In this document: positions 8,023 to 16,475 of the stretch, piece after piece
Numbering within the stretch: position 1 is the first letter of the stretch
Layout: every line of letters starts with the position of its first letter
Origin: an uncultured Anaerolineae bacterium
Lineage (GTDB): Bacteria; Chloroflexota; Anaerolineae; Aggregatilineales; Phototrophicaceae
Assembly (NCBI GenBank): GCA_938022205.1
Contig: CALIEB010000002.1
Coordinates: 216,866 to 280,865 of the forward strand
Length of the DNA: 64,000 nucleotides
Reading direction: 5' to 3'
The notes under the pieces: model-generated
What the model was told of the DNA's origin: nothing
The model's input: only the letters and a program-made list of their open reading frames with translations
Database searches by the model: none
Made by a program: the position numbers and the translations under genes

Positions 8023-10350
8023 TTAAGGCGTACGCCACACCCAAACGCGCTCGCCGTCGCTGCTGAGGTGCAGCGTGCCGTCTTGGTCGGTACGCCATAG
8101 CGACAAGTCACCTAGCAACGCCAGCGTGTCCGCATCGGGGTCACCACGCCCATTCGTGCGGTCACTCTGCAGCACCACATAACGAGGCTGCACTTGCGCC
8201 CAAAATTCAGGCAGCAGCGCGCGCGCCGTGCCGTGCTGCGGCACGCTCATCACATCCGCCAGCGGATAAGCATGCTCTAGCAATGCGGCTTGTCCGCTGC
8301 GTGTGATATCGGACGTGAGCAGCACGCTGTGCGCGCCATAGTGCAGCCGCAGCACCATCGCCCCATCGCCCAGCGGCGCACCCAGCTCGGGTGGCGCAGA
8401 AGGATGCAGCACCTCAAGGCGCACGCCGTCGCTGAACACTGCTTCATAACCTGTGCGCGCTGTCACCGTTGGCACGTCTGCCAGCAGCTGCGCCAGCCGC
8501 GTTTGTGTCTCGCCGAGTTGGGGTTGTCCGTTGGTCAACACCGCCGCCGCGCGATACCGCTCTAAAACTTCCAGCAACGCGGCGTTGTCTTGGTCATCCG
8601 GGTGCGTTAGCACGAGCAAATCCAACGTGCGCTTGTAAAACGGCAAGCGGTCGCCCAGCGCGGTCAGCAGACGCGCGGGATAGCGTCCGCCGTCAACTAA
8701 CACATGCGCGCCTTGCGGCGTTTGGATGAGGACGGCGTGGCTGTGTCCCACGTCCAGCCACCAAACGTGCAGCTTGCCGTCAGGCACACTGCGCCACGCC
8801 GCCGCCAACAGCAGCAACACGGTCACCGCCGCCAAGCGCAGCGCGTAGCGCACAGGCTGCCCAAGCAGCGCGCGCGCCAGCACCGCCAGCGCATCAGGTT
8901 TCAGCCCCAGCATAACACTTCCCCCGAATATCATCCCATAGCAAAGCCCGACAAGGCGCGGGTCGACCGCCGCGACGACTTCGGCGAGTGGCAGCGCGGC
9001 AAACCAGCGCACCACCGCAATCGACCACGCCAGCGGCAGTAGCACGCCCCAAAACAGCAGCTGCCCCAATGTCGGCAAGGCAAAGCTGACCAAGACCGCT
9101 GCGCCGCCTAAGAGCAAAATCATTGCCTGCACGGGCGCAAGCAGCACATTGACCCACAGCACAACCAGCGAAACGCGCTCAAAGTACAGCACAAGCAGCG
9201 GTAGCACCGTGATTTGCACCGCCACTGTCACCACCAGCGGTTCGCGCAGCGCGCCCAGCACGCCGCGCAACAGCGCGCTGCGCGTGCGCATGCGCCACAC
9301 TTCATAAGCACGCTCAAGCGGCTGAAGAAAAAGCGCGATGCCCAACACCGCCATGAAGCTCAGCTGAAAGCTGACATCCCACAACAGCGGCGGATGCCAA
9401 AGCGAGAAGACTATCGCCACGAACGCCAGCGACGCGGGCAAATAGACGCGCCGCTTGAACAAGGGAGCAGCCAGCAACAGCGCGCTCATCAGCCAAGCGC
9501 GCAGCACGGCGGCATTCGCGCCAACAAAGAGCGTGTAGCCGCCGGTGAGCAGCACCGCCAGCAGCACCGTGCGCCAGCTTTGCCCGAAGGCGCGTCCCAG
9601 CAATGCCATCATCAAGCCGCTCAAGACCGCCATGTTGTAACCACTAATGGCGATGATGTGCGCCGCGCCCGTGCGACTAAACGCTTCTTGCAAGCTAGGG
9701 GCAATGCCGCGCTCGTTGCCCAAGAGGATGCCCGTCAACAGCCCTGCGTAGGGTTCGGGCAAATGCGCGGCGATACGCGCCTGCGCGTCTAGCCGCCAAC
9801 GCTCCAACACTTGCGCGGCGTGGGCGGGTGCAGGCGCGACCAGCTGCCACGTAGCGACGGGCATCAGCCGATAGACCCCGCGCCGCGCCAAAAAGTCAGC
9901 ATAGTTAAAGCGATCGCCCGTTTGGGGAAAACGCAACGCGCCACCGACCTGAATGATATCCCCCACGCGCAACGCTTCTGTGCGCGCTAGCGTCACCAGC
10001 ACCAAGCCATCCGTCGCTTGCCAGAAGCCATCGTAGAGGCTGTGCGCTCGCAACGTCACCAGCGTCTTGTCATCGCGCACATCGGGCGACGCGACAATCT
10101 CGCCAATCAGGGCAACGCTGCCGCGCGGCACATAGGTCGCCAGCAGCGCGGGCGGCGGCATGGCATGCCAACGCAGCCCACCTAAGCTAAACAACAGCAG
10201 CCCAACAAACAAAAAACGCCAGCAGCGCGCCAAAAGCACACCAGCCAGCGCAAAAAGTCCCCATAACAGCCAATAGACAACAGGTAAAGTCCACGCCGCT
10301 GCGCTAAAAATTCCTGCGACCCAAGCCAATGCAGCAGCGGCAAGGCGCAT
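8023..10350 (-). CDS. comEC: DNA internalisation channel ComEC/Rec2 family protein
   Basis: A 775-residue protein with the three-part ComEC layout. It has an N-terminal membrane/OB region (DUF4131-like, residues ~1-180). A central polytopic Competence domain contains GLLTGILLGNERGI and AAHIIAISGYNMAVLSG. A C-terminal metallo-beta-lactamase-fold domain starts around WWLDVGHSHAVLI. ComEC forms the inner-membrane channel for transforming DNA, and its beta-lactamase-like domain is thought to degrade the non-entering strand. The metal motif here is altered: the usual HPxxDH reads HPDDQDN (nt ~8580-8609), and the later HHG reads QHG. DNA nuclease activity is therefore doubtful. A ComEA-like DNA-binding protein is encoded at 44.3 kb. 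The gene is last in the minus-strand run with coaD and recG. Confidence 0.9.
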   Translation of the reverse strand: MRLAAAALAWVAGIFSAAAWTLPVVYWLLWGLFALAGVLLARCWRFLFVGLLLFSLGGLRWHAMPPPALLATYVPRGSVALIGEIVASPDVRDDKTLVTLRAHSLYDGFWQATDGLVLVTLARTEALRVGDIIQVGGALRFPQTGDRFNYADFLARRGVYRLMPVATWQLVAPAPAHAAQVLERWRLDAQARIAAHLPEPYAGLLTGILLGNERGIAPSLQEAFSRTGAAHIIAISGYNMAVLSGLMMALLGRAFGQSWRTVLLAVLLTGGYTLFVGANAAVLRAWLMSALLLAAPLFKRRVYLPASLAFVAIVFSLWHPPLLWDVSFQLSFMAVLGIALFLQPLERAYEVWRMRTRSALLRGVLGALREPLVVTVAVQITVLPLLVLYFERVSLVVLWVNVLLAPVQAMILLLGGAAVLVSFALPTLGQLLFWGVLLPLAWSIAVVRWFAALPLAEVVAAVDPRLVGLCYGMIFGGSVMLGLKPDALAVLARALLGQPVRYALRLAAVTVLLLLAAAWRSVPDGKLHVWWLDVGHSHAVLIQTPQGAHVLVDGGRYPARLLTALGDRLPFYKRTLDLLVLTHPDDQDNAALLEVLERYRAAAVLTNGQPQLGETQTRLAQLLADVPTVTARTGYEAVFSDGVRLEVLHPSAPPELGAPLGDGAMVLRLHYGAHSVLLTSDITRSGQAALLEHAYPLADVMSVPQHGTARALLPEFWAQVQPRYVVLQSDRTNGRGDPDADTLALLGDLSLWRTDQDGTLHLSSDGERVWVWRTP

Positions 10351-10359
10351 GCAATCCGC

Positions 10360-10920
10360 CTAGCTGCTGCGTGTGCGTTGGTCGTCGTCGCGCTCCACGT
10401 CAACATACTGCTGCTCGACAGGACGCGGGACGTGGACAGGTGGCAGCGGCAGCTCAGCCACCGTTGGCATGGAGGCTTCGGCGGACTGCACGTGGGCAAT
10501 GCCATTGCGCACTTGGTTCAGGTCACGCACAAGCTGCTGCTCAAGGCGCGTCAGCACGTCCAGAGCGTACTGGTCTGCGCCGCTGGTAATGCGCGCGGCT
10601 TCAGCAATGGCGCGCTGGCGAATTTCTTCGGCGCGTGCCTGCGCCGCCTGCACAATGCTGTCTTGATCAATCAAACTCTCAGCGCGCTCTTTCGTCTGCT
10701 GAATCACGCGCGCCGCTTCTTCGTGGGCTTCCGCTAGAATGCGATCGCGCTGGGCAATCACGCGCGCTGCCTTCTCAATTTCCTCCGGGATGGAGATGCG
10801 CATTTGGTCGATAATCTCAAGCGCACGCTCTTCGTCGATAATCGTAAACTTCGTGCCGAAAATGTGCCGCCCATCGTCGATTAAGTCCTCTAGGCGGTCA
10901 ACAAGGTGCTGAATATCCAC
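10360..10920 (-). CDS. Coiled-coil protein of the coaD neighbourhood (ATP-synthase-b-like helix)
   Basis: A 186-residue, highly charged, largely helical protein. Residues ~30-130 form a long Ala/Glu/Arg-rich coiled coil (RAEEIRQRAIAEAARI) resembling the b-subunit or V-type H-subunit stalk. This resemblance is why relatives are often loosely labelled ATPase. The C-terminal ~40 residues are proline-rich and acidic (LPLPPVHVPRPVEQQ), probably disordered. There is no membrane segment. It sits 21 nt downstream of coaD and 9 nt upstream of comEC, and is probably co-transcribed. Similar proteins next to coaD are known in Gram-positive and Chloroflexota genomes, without an assigned function. DivIVA-like cell-pole roles are possible but unproven. 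Confidence 0.75.
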   Translation of the reverse strand: MDIQHLVDRLEDLIDDGRHIFGTKFTIIDEERALEIIDQMRISIPEEIEKAARVIAQRDRILAEAHEEAARVIQQTKERAESLIDQDSIVQAAQARAEEIRQRAIAEAARITSGADQYALDVLTRLEQQLVRDLNQVRNGIAHVQSAEASMPTVAELPLPPVHVPRPVEQQYVDVERDDDQRTRSS

Positions 10921-10941
10921 TGCTACTTCCTCCCCATACCG

Positions 10942-11436
10942 TTATGGCATTTTTAGTTCCGCAAAGCGTCTAGCTAAAGCCTCCTGCACGTGCGGCGGCA
11001 CCATCGAGGACACATCGCCGCCCAGTTCGGCAATCTCGCGCACGGTGCTGCTGCTAATGTGCATGTACTTTTCGTCCGAAAGTATCGCCACCGTCTCGAC
11101 GTTGGGCGCGAGCTTCTTGTTTGCCATGCCCATGCGAAACTCAAACTCAAAGTCACCAAAGACACGTAACCCACGTACGATAGCCATCGCGCCGATTTGC
11201 TGCGCGTAGCTGACGGTCAACCCATCGTAGTGCGCCACCTGTATATTGTTATACCCCTGAAAGCTCATTTGCGCCAATCGCACGCGCTCTTCTAGCGGAA
11301 AAAGCACATTCTTCTTGGGGCGGCTGTAAATTGCCACCACCACCGCGTCGAAAATAAGTGAGGCACGTACCGCAACGTCAATATGCCCATAGTGAATAGG
11401 GTCAAGCGAAGCGGGGTAAAGAGCCAAGCGTCCCAT
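10942..11436 (-). CDS. coaD: Phosphopantetheine adenylyltransferase
   Basis: Catalyses the penultimate step of coenzyme A synthesis, joining 4'-phosphopantetheine and ATP to form dephospho-CoA. At 164 residues it has the usual family length. The nucleotidyltransferase signature SLDPIHYGH is at residues 10-18, with the second motif KYMHISSSTVREIA near the C-terminus. It is cytoplasmic and normally hexameric. The gene follows recG after 92 nt and is preceded by an AGGA site 8 nt before the ATG. recG-coaD adjacency is common in Gram-positive-type genomes, which supports the reading of this run as one operon. Confidence 0.97.
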   Translation of the reverse strand: MGRLALYPASLDPIHYGHIDVAVRASLIFDAVVVAIYSRPKKNVLFPLEERVRLAQMSFQGYNNIQVAHYDGLTVSYAQQIGAMAIVRGLRVFGDFEFEFRMGMANKKLAPNVETVAILSDEKYMHISSSTVREIAELGGDVSSMVPPHVQEALARRFAELKMP

Positions 11437-11459
11437 TAATGTGTCCTACTTTCTTGTGG

Positions 11460-11480
11460 GGTGCGCCGCGCCAGCGCACC
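11460..11480. repeat. Hairpin between recG and coaD
   Basis: Perfect 7-bp stem (GGTGCGC / GCGCACC) with a 7-nt loop. There is no U-run on the transcribed minus strand. It is probably an intercistronic stabiliser or a chance GC-rich palindrome rather than a terminator. Confidence 0.35.
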
Positions 11481-11528
11481 TTATGCCTGTCTACATTTTA
11501 ATCTCGTTCTTAAATTTGTGCCACATGC

Positions 11529-14303
11529 CTACACAAGTTCGCTGGCTTCGCGGCGCATCAAGGCAACGCGCTGCGCGAGCAAGTGATGCTCGGGCTGCTC
11601 AAGCAGCGGGTCCGCTTCATACAGCGTACGCGCTTCCTGCAAGGCAAGCTCCACCAGCTCAGGCGTAACAAACTCGGCGAGGCGCAAGTTCCACGCGCCG
11701 CTTTGCCGTGTGCCGAGCAAGTCACCCGCCCCACGAATGCGCCAATCAAACTCCGAGAGCAAGAAGCCGTCTTCGGTTTTGGCGAGCGCAAGCAGCCGCC
11801 GCTGTGCGTCCGTCCACGCGCCGCCGGCGTTGTTCAGCACCGCTTGCACACTAAGGCTTTCGCTTTGCTCCAATTCCGCTTTGCTGAACACGCCGCTCTC
11901 GGCGAGCAACAAGCAGAACGAGGCATGCTGTCCACGCCCGACGCGCCCACGCAGCTGGTGCAACTGCGCCAACCCAAAGCGATTGGCACTTTCGACGACC
12001 ATGACCGTCGCGTTTGGCACGTCCACGCCGACTTCAGCAACGGTGGTCGTCACCATCACGTCGTATTCATGGCGGGCAAACGCGCCCATAACCGCCTCTT
12101 TTTCGTCGGGACGCATCTGCCCGTGCAGCAAACACACACGATAGCGAAAGAACACCTGCTTAAGCTCTTCGAACGCTTCGACCGCCGAGCGCGTCTCAGC
12201 AAGGCGGTCGGAAGCCTCAACCAACGGGTGGGCGATAAAGGCTTGCCGCCCTGCCTTAAGCTGCTCTTCTACGAAGCTATAGACGCGCTCGCGCTCGCTG
12301 GGGACGTGAATGGTCGTGACAATAGGCAGCCGTCCAGACGGCTTTTCGTCCAAGATACTCAGGTCAAAGTCTGCGTAAAGCGTCAACGCCAGCGTGCGCG
12401 GAATGGGCGTAGCGGTCATGCCCAGCAAGTGCGGGCTTTCGCCTTTATCGCGCAGCGCAGCGCGTTGATTAACGCCAAAGCGATGCTGTTCGTCGACCAC
12501 CGCCACCGCCAGATGTTTGAACTGCACGCCTTCTTGAATAAGCGCGTGCGTGCCAATCACAAGGTCAATCGAGCCGTCAGCAATGCCGCGATAAATAGCT
12601 TCGCGCTCACTGTCGGCAAGCGCGCTCGTGAGCAGCGCAACCACTGGACGCTGCGGCAGGACAGTAACACGCGCCAAAGCCGCTTCCACGCCGCGATAGT
12701 GCTGCTCCGCCAAGATGCTCGTCGGTGCCATAAGGGCGGCTTGCTTGCCGTTCGCCAGCGCAATGCCCATCGCCGCCAGCGCAACGGCTGTTTTGCCCGC
12801 GCCCACATCGCCTTGTAGCAAGCGGTTCATCGGCAACGTTTGTGCTATGTCACGGCGGATATCCGCAAGCGCGCGCTGCTGTGCGCCTGTCAAAGTGTAG
12901 GGGAAGGCTTGCGCGAGAAACGCCTCTAAGAAAGCATCGTCAACCTGCAAGGCAGGCGCGGGCAGCTGCTGCCATGCACGGCGATTTGCCAACACGGTAA
13001 GCTGCACCAACAGCAGCTGGTCGAAAACAAAGCGACGACGCGCGTGGTGCAAGTGGTCGAAACTTTCAGGGAAGTGCAGGTTCTTCAGCGTCCAGCCTAA
13101 ATCACCCAAGTTACAGCGTTCTAACACCGAGAACGGCACATAGTCCGGCACGCGCTCCGCCCACGTTTCGATAGCCTGTTTCATAGCGCGGCGCAAGGCA
13201 CGCGGCTTCACCCCCTCTTTCAACGGGTAAACAGGGATAATGCCCATCGTGTGCAAGTTGTCTGTGTCTAAGAATTCCCACTGGGGGTTTGCCATTTGGA
13301 ATTGCTGGCGGAAGATGCCGACCTTGCCGCTCACAACCAGCTGCTTGCCAACGGTGATGGTCGCCGCCAAGTAGTGCATGCCGAAGAACGTCACCGCCAG
13401 TTTGCCCGTCGCGTCCTCGAGTGTCACGAAAAAGTCACGGCGACCGCTTTGCGCGACGCGCGTCTGTGCGTAGGTCACTTTGCCAATCACTGTTGCAATC
13501 GTGTCAGGACGTAGCTGGTTAATAAACAGCAGCTGGGTGTAATCGTCGTAGCGGCGCGGCAGGTTGTAGACCATGTCCAACACGGTCACAATGCCCATCT
13601 CCGCTAGAGCTTCGGCGGTTTTCTTGCCAATGCCCTTTAGCGTCGCCACAGGCTGTGCCAGCTCATCTAGTCGTCGCGCCGCTTCCTGCGGCTCTAGCGT
13701 CATGCGCTTGCGCGGCGGACGCAACAGCTTGGGCGCAGACGGCAGGTCAAGCTCACCCTGCGGCAGACGCTTAAGCTCCACGCCAAAGCTGTCAAGCAAC
13801 TGCGCGTCATCAACGGGCTGTGGACGGGGGGGCTGTGCGTCGCGCTTGCCGCTTTGCGTAGGGCGCGGGCGCGTGCTACGCGGCGTGTCAGCAGACAGTT
13901 CTTTGCGCTCGCGCGGGTCTTGGCGCGGCGTTTCGCTCCGATGGGGCTTGGAACGCGCTGTCTTGGGAGGGGTGCTGCTGGGCGGCGTAAAGCTGGCACG
14001 AAGCTCTTCGAGACGCGCTTGCAGCGCGTCAGGCACGGGCTTGCGCCCCAAAATGCGGTCAAGCATGTAGCGCACGCGCGCCCGTCGCGCATCACGGCTG
14101 TCGATGCTGTCATACTCGCGCATGATGCGCCCAATCTCTTCGGCTAACAGCACTTGTTCGGGCTTGCGCGCCTCGCTGGTCATGCGCTCCTGCCAATTTT
14201 GGCTGTACGCACCCAGCCCACCTATCACCGTACCGTTGTCACAATCACGCTTAAGTTCATTGTTCAAAATCTTCACAAGGTTTTCTAAAGGGCTATTCGG
14301 CAT
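11529..14303 (-). CDS. recG: ATP-dependent DNA helicase RecG
   Basis: RecG reverses stalled replication forks and branch-migrates Holliday junctions. The helicase motifs are intact: Walker A GDVGAGKT, the DEQHRFG box, TATPIPRTL, and the late LHQLRGRVGRG block (motif VI). The wedge/OB domain (YDDYTQLLFINQL onward) lies around residues 250-400. At 924 residues it is about 200 longer than typical RecG. The extra N-terminal part (residues ~1-180) is charged and low-complexity (SSTPPKTARSKPHRSETPRQ) and looks like a flexible tether. An HhH-like segment, LKGIGKKTAEALAEMGI, follows. The ribosome-binding site is weak, so the exact start is uncertain. The downstream neighbour is coaD. Confidence 0.95.
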   Translation of the reverse strand: MPNSPLENLVKILNNELKRDCDNGTVIGGLGAYSQNWQERMTSEARKPEQVLLAEEIGRIMREYDSIDSRDARRARVRYMLDRILGRKPVPDALQARLEELRASFTPPSSTPPKTARSKPHRSETPRQDPRERKELSADTPRSTRPRPTQSGKRDAQPPRPQPVDDAQLLDSFGVELKRLPQGELDLPSAPKLLRPPRKRMTLEPQEAARRLDELAQPVATLKGIGKKTAEALAEMGIVTVLDMVYNLPRRYDDYTQLLFINQLRPDTIATVIGKVTYAQTRVAQSGRRDFFVTLEDATGKLAVTFFGMHYLAATITVGKQLVVSGKVGIFRQQFQMANPQWEFLDTDNLHTMGIIPVYPLKEGVKPRALRRAMKQAIETWAERVPDYVPFSVLERCNLGDLGWTLKNLHFPESFDHLHHARRRFVFDQLLLVQLTVLANRRAWQQLPAPALQVDDAFLEAFLAQAFPYTLTGAQQRALADIRRDIAQTLPMNRLLQGDVGAGKTAVALAAMGIALANGKQAALMAPTSILAEQHYRGVEAALARVTVLPQRPVVALLTSALADSEREAIYRGIADGSIDLVIGTHALIQEGVQFKHLAVAVVDEQHRFGVNQRAALRDKGESPHLLGMTATPIPRTLALTLYADFDLSILDEKPSGRLPIVTTIHVPSERERVYSFVEEQLKAGRQAFIAHPLVEASDRLAETRSAVEAFEELKQVFFRYRVCLLHGQMRPDEKEAVMGAFARHEYDVMVTTTVAEVGVDVPNATVMVVESANRFGLAQLHQLRGRVGRGQHASFCLLLAESGVFSKAELEQSESLSVQAVLNNAGGAWTDAQRRLLALAKTEDGFLLSEFDWRIRGAGDLLGTRQSGAWNLRLAEFVTPELVELALQEARTLYEADPLLEQPEHHLLAQRVALMRREASELV

Positions 14304-14343
14304 GCCACATGTCTTTCTCTAACTGTGATTACGCTTCGCCAAG

Positions 14344-15219
14344 CTACTTGCCTAAGCCGTCGTCACGCTCTAAAATCGCCACTCCTATCGCATCTACGCC
14401 GACCAACGCCGCAAAACTAGCACTATACAACGTAAAGGGAAAGTGCTGCTTGGGGAATGTCAGCGACAAACGGTCTTGAATGGTGCGCGTCGGCTCGACC
14501 AGACCGACCCGCGCCTGCACAATTAGCGCGTCATCGAGCTGCTCAAACTCGCTGACGAAATCGACAATTTGCTCGATTGCCTGCGCGCGCGTGCGCACTT
14601 TTTCAATCACCACCAAGCGTCCTTCCTCAAGGCTTAAGAACGGCTTAATGCCCAACATCATGCCCAAAATGGCGCGTGACTCACTCATTATGGCGTTGTG
14701 GCGCAAATATTCAAGCGTTTCGACGTAGTAGACGGCGTAGGTGCGCTCAATAGCAGCGCGCACGGTCGCTTCGATGCGCTCAAAAGTAAAGCCCTCAAGA
14801 ATGGCCTCCGCCGCCACCTTCACAAGAATGCCTTGCCCAGCGCAAATATGCCGCGAGTCAATTACCAAAAGTGGGTACTTATCGGGCATCTGCTGCGCTG
14901 CCATGTGCGCGTGTTGCCAGCTATCGCTTAAATCGCGCGACGTATGCACCGAGACGATGCCGTCGTAGCTTGTCATGAGCGCGCGGTAGACCTCCACATA
15001 CTCTTGGACGGTAGGCGCAAGCACACGCGGAGGAGGCTGGTCGACCATGCGCTTAAAAGCATCTTCGGTGCTGATGTCCACGTCTTCACGATAGCTGTGT
15101 GCGCCAAACTTGAGCGTGTTCGGCACAATCGTAAGCGGGTAATATTGCAGGGCGCGCTGCTGGTTGGCAAAGCGCGCGCCGCTGTCGGTGACCACACAAT
15201 ACTTGGGCATAGTATTCAT
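14344..15219 (-). CDS. DegV family fatty-acid-binding protein
   Basis: A 291-residue DegV protein. The family opens with the YCVVTDSGARF motif (usual form TDSsaDlp), followed by the central VIDSRHICAGQGILV segment and the GMMLGIKPFLSLEEGRLVVIEKVRTRAQA block near residues 185-215. Characterised Firmicutes relatives (FakB) bind single fatty acids and present them to the kinase FakA; no FakA-like gene is in this window. It is cytoplasmic and probably first in the minus-strand run with recG. The start could be either of two ATG codons three residues apart; neither has a strong ribosome-binding site. Confidence 0.9.
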   Translation of the reverse strand: MNTMPKYCVVTDSGARFANQQRALQYYPLTIVPNTLKFGAHSYREDVDISTEDAFKRMVDQPPPRVLAPTVQEYVEVYRALMTSYDGIVSVHTSRDLSDSWQHAHMAAQQMPDKYPLLVIDSRHICAGQGILVKVAAEAILEGFTFERIEATVRAAIERTYAVYYVETLEYLRHNAIMSESRAILGMMLGIKPFLSLEEGRLVVIEKVRTRAQAIEQIVDFVSEFEQLDDALIVQARVGLVEPTRTIQDRLSLTFPKQHFPFTLYSASFAALVGVDAIGVAILERDDGLGK

Positions 15220-15358
15220 CTAAACGCATCAAAGCCGATAAAAAGCCTGCGCCCGCAAACGCAAACAGGGTGAATAAGACAATACCCTTGTTTTCACTTC
15301 TCCCTTATGGTAGCATCTTGGGGTCAAATCTGCTATATCACAATGAAAGCGGGAAAAC

Positions 15359-15538
15359 ATGGCAAAATGCGAATCATGCGGCAAAATCCCGCAGTTTGGA
15401 CAAAGTCGCAGCAAGGCATTTAACACGGTCAAGCGCAAGTTCAAGGTCAACCTTCAGCCTGTGCGCGTGCTAGAAAACGGACAGTATGTCCGCAAGATGT
15501 ACTGTACAAAGTGCATCAAGACGCTGGCAAAGCTCTAG
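15359..15538 (+). CDS. rpmB: Large ribosomal subunit protein bL28 (zinc-binding form)
   Basis: A 59-residue gene beginning MAKCESCGK and ending CTKCIKTLAKL. The length, the SRSKAFNTVKRKFKVNLQ core and the RVLENGQYVRKMYC segment match bL28. Two CxxC pairs (Cys4/Cys7 and Cys49/Cys52) form the four-cysteine zinc ribbon of the C+ paralogue type. Bacteria with both C+ and C- forms often switch them under zinc limitation. Only the C+ form is seen here. The gene stands alone and is followed by a strong terminator. No obvious zinc-uptake-type operator is seen upstream. Confidence 0.93.
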   Translation: MAKCESCGKIPQFGQSRSKAFNTVKRKFKVNLQPVRVLENGQYVRKMYCTKCIKTLAKL

Positions 15539-15550
15539 CCCCTTTTAAGA

Positions 15551-15577
15551 AAAAATCGCCCGCAACGGGCGATTTTT
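15551..15577. terminator. Bidirectional rho-independent terminator (rpmB / rpe)
   Basis: A 12-bp stem (AAAAATCGCCCG / CGGGCGATTTTT) with a 3-nt loop. The flanking A-run and T-run let it terminate rpmB on the plus strand and rpe on the minus strand. Confidence 0.92.
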
Positions 15578-15593
15578 ATTTCCCTCCGCATCG

Positions 15594-16268
15594 CTATAAG
15601 TCGTTTTCAATGCCATCACGAATTGCCTGAAAACCGCCCGCAATGCCGCGCGGGTGAGAAAAAATTGCTGTGCCTGCCACCAGCCAGTTTGCCCCAGCCT
15701 CGACAGCAGCGCGAGCAGTCTCACCGGTGATGCCGCCGTCCACTTCGATGTTGACCGTGCGCTTCACATCGTTAGCCATCGCCAACAAGCGCGCAATCTT
15801 GGGTAGCATCGTCGGAATGAAGGACTGCCCGCCAAAGCCCGGGTTAACCGTCATCACGTTCACCACGTCCAACATCGGCATCACGTCGCGCAGGCTTTCG
15901 GCAGGCGTGTGCGGGTTAATCGCTACGCCCACTTTTACGCCCGCCTGATAGATGAGCTGGAGCGTGCGGTGCAAGTGGGGGCTTGCCTCGTAATGCACGC
16001 TCAACACGTCCGCGCCCGCGTCAGCGAACGCTTGTACATAGCGTTCCGGCTCAACAATCATCAGATGCACGTCCAAACGCAGGCGCGTGATGCGGCGAAC
16101 CGCCGAGACAATAAACGGCCCCATCGTGATGTTAGGCACAAATCGCCCGTCCATCACGTCAATATGCAGCATTTGCGCGCCTTGCCCTTCTAAAATGGCA
16201 ATTTGGTCGCTGAGGCGCGTGATGTCAGCGGCTAAAAGCGAAGGAATAATCTGAATACGCTGCGTCAT
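15594..16268 (-). CDS. rpe: Ribulose-phosphate 3-epimerase
   Basis: Interconverts ribulose-5-phosphate and xylulose-5-phosphate in the pentose phosphate pathway. At 224 residues it is a normal TIM-barrel length. The metal- and substrate-binding motifs are HIDVMDGRFVPNITMGP (residues ~35-51), MTVNPGFGGQSFI (~139-151) and EVDGGI (~176-181). It is cytoplasmic. It is transcribed away from the aldo/keto reductase and ends at the shared terminator with rpmB. No riboswitch or operator was identified in the 207-bp divergent gap beyond the promoter for the other direction. Confidence 0.96.
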   Translation of the reverse strand: MTQRIQIIPSLLAADITRLSDQIAILEGQGAQMLHIDVMDGRFVPNITMGPFIVSAVRRITRLRLDVHLMIVEPERYVQAFADAGADVLSVHYEASPHLHRTLQLIYQAGVKVGVAINPHTPAESLRDVMPMLDVVNVMTVNPGFGGQSFIPTMLPKIARLLAMANDVKRTVNIEVDGGITGETARAAVEAGANWLVAGTAIFSHPRGIAGGFQAIRDGIENDL

Positions 16269-16402
16269 AAAGCTCCCTTTCTGTATGGCTTAATCTTAAT
16301 GGCAAGCCTGAAAATGCGCAATAAGTGCCATCGCAAGGCATATGCCCAAGCAAGCGCAAAGCAAGCGCACCGCCTTGTCGTTTACATTATAAGACCGCCC
16401 CG

Positions 16403-16431
16403 TTGGTAAACGACCGCAAAAGCGTTAAAAT
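16403..16431 (+). promoter_or_regulatory. Sigma-70-type promoter of the first aldo/keto reductase
   Basis: TTGGTA (16403-16408), 17-nt spacer, TAAAAT (16426-16431). It is followed about 30 nt later by an AAGAGGAG ribosome-binding site and the ATG at 16476. Confidence 0.65.
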
Positions 16432-16475
16432 ATGCCCAAAATGCCCTACACAAAGTGAGAGAAGAGGAGCAAACG

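Noticed and set aside
9214..9792. 192-codon plus-strand frame opposite comEC
   Set aside because: His/Gln/Arg-rich product typical of antisense to hydrophobic Ala/Leu-rich membrane coding sequence; no start signal.
11583..12818. 411-codon plus-strand frame opposite recG
   Set aside because: It lies wholly within the helicase domain of recG, which has intact motifs; the antisense product is low-complexity and unlike any family.
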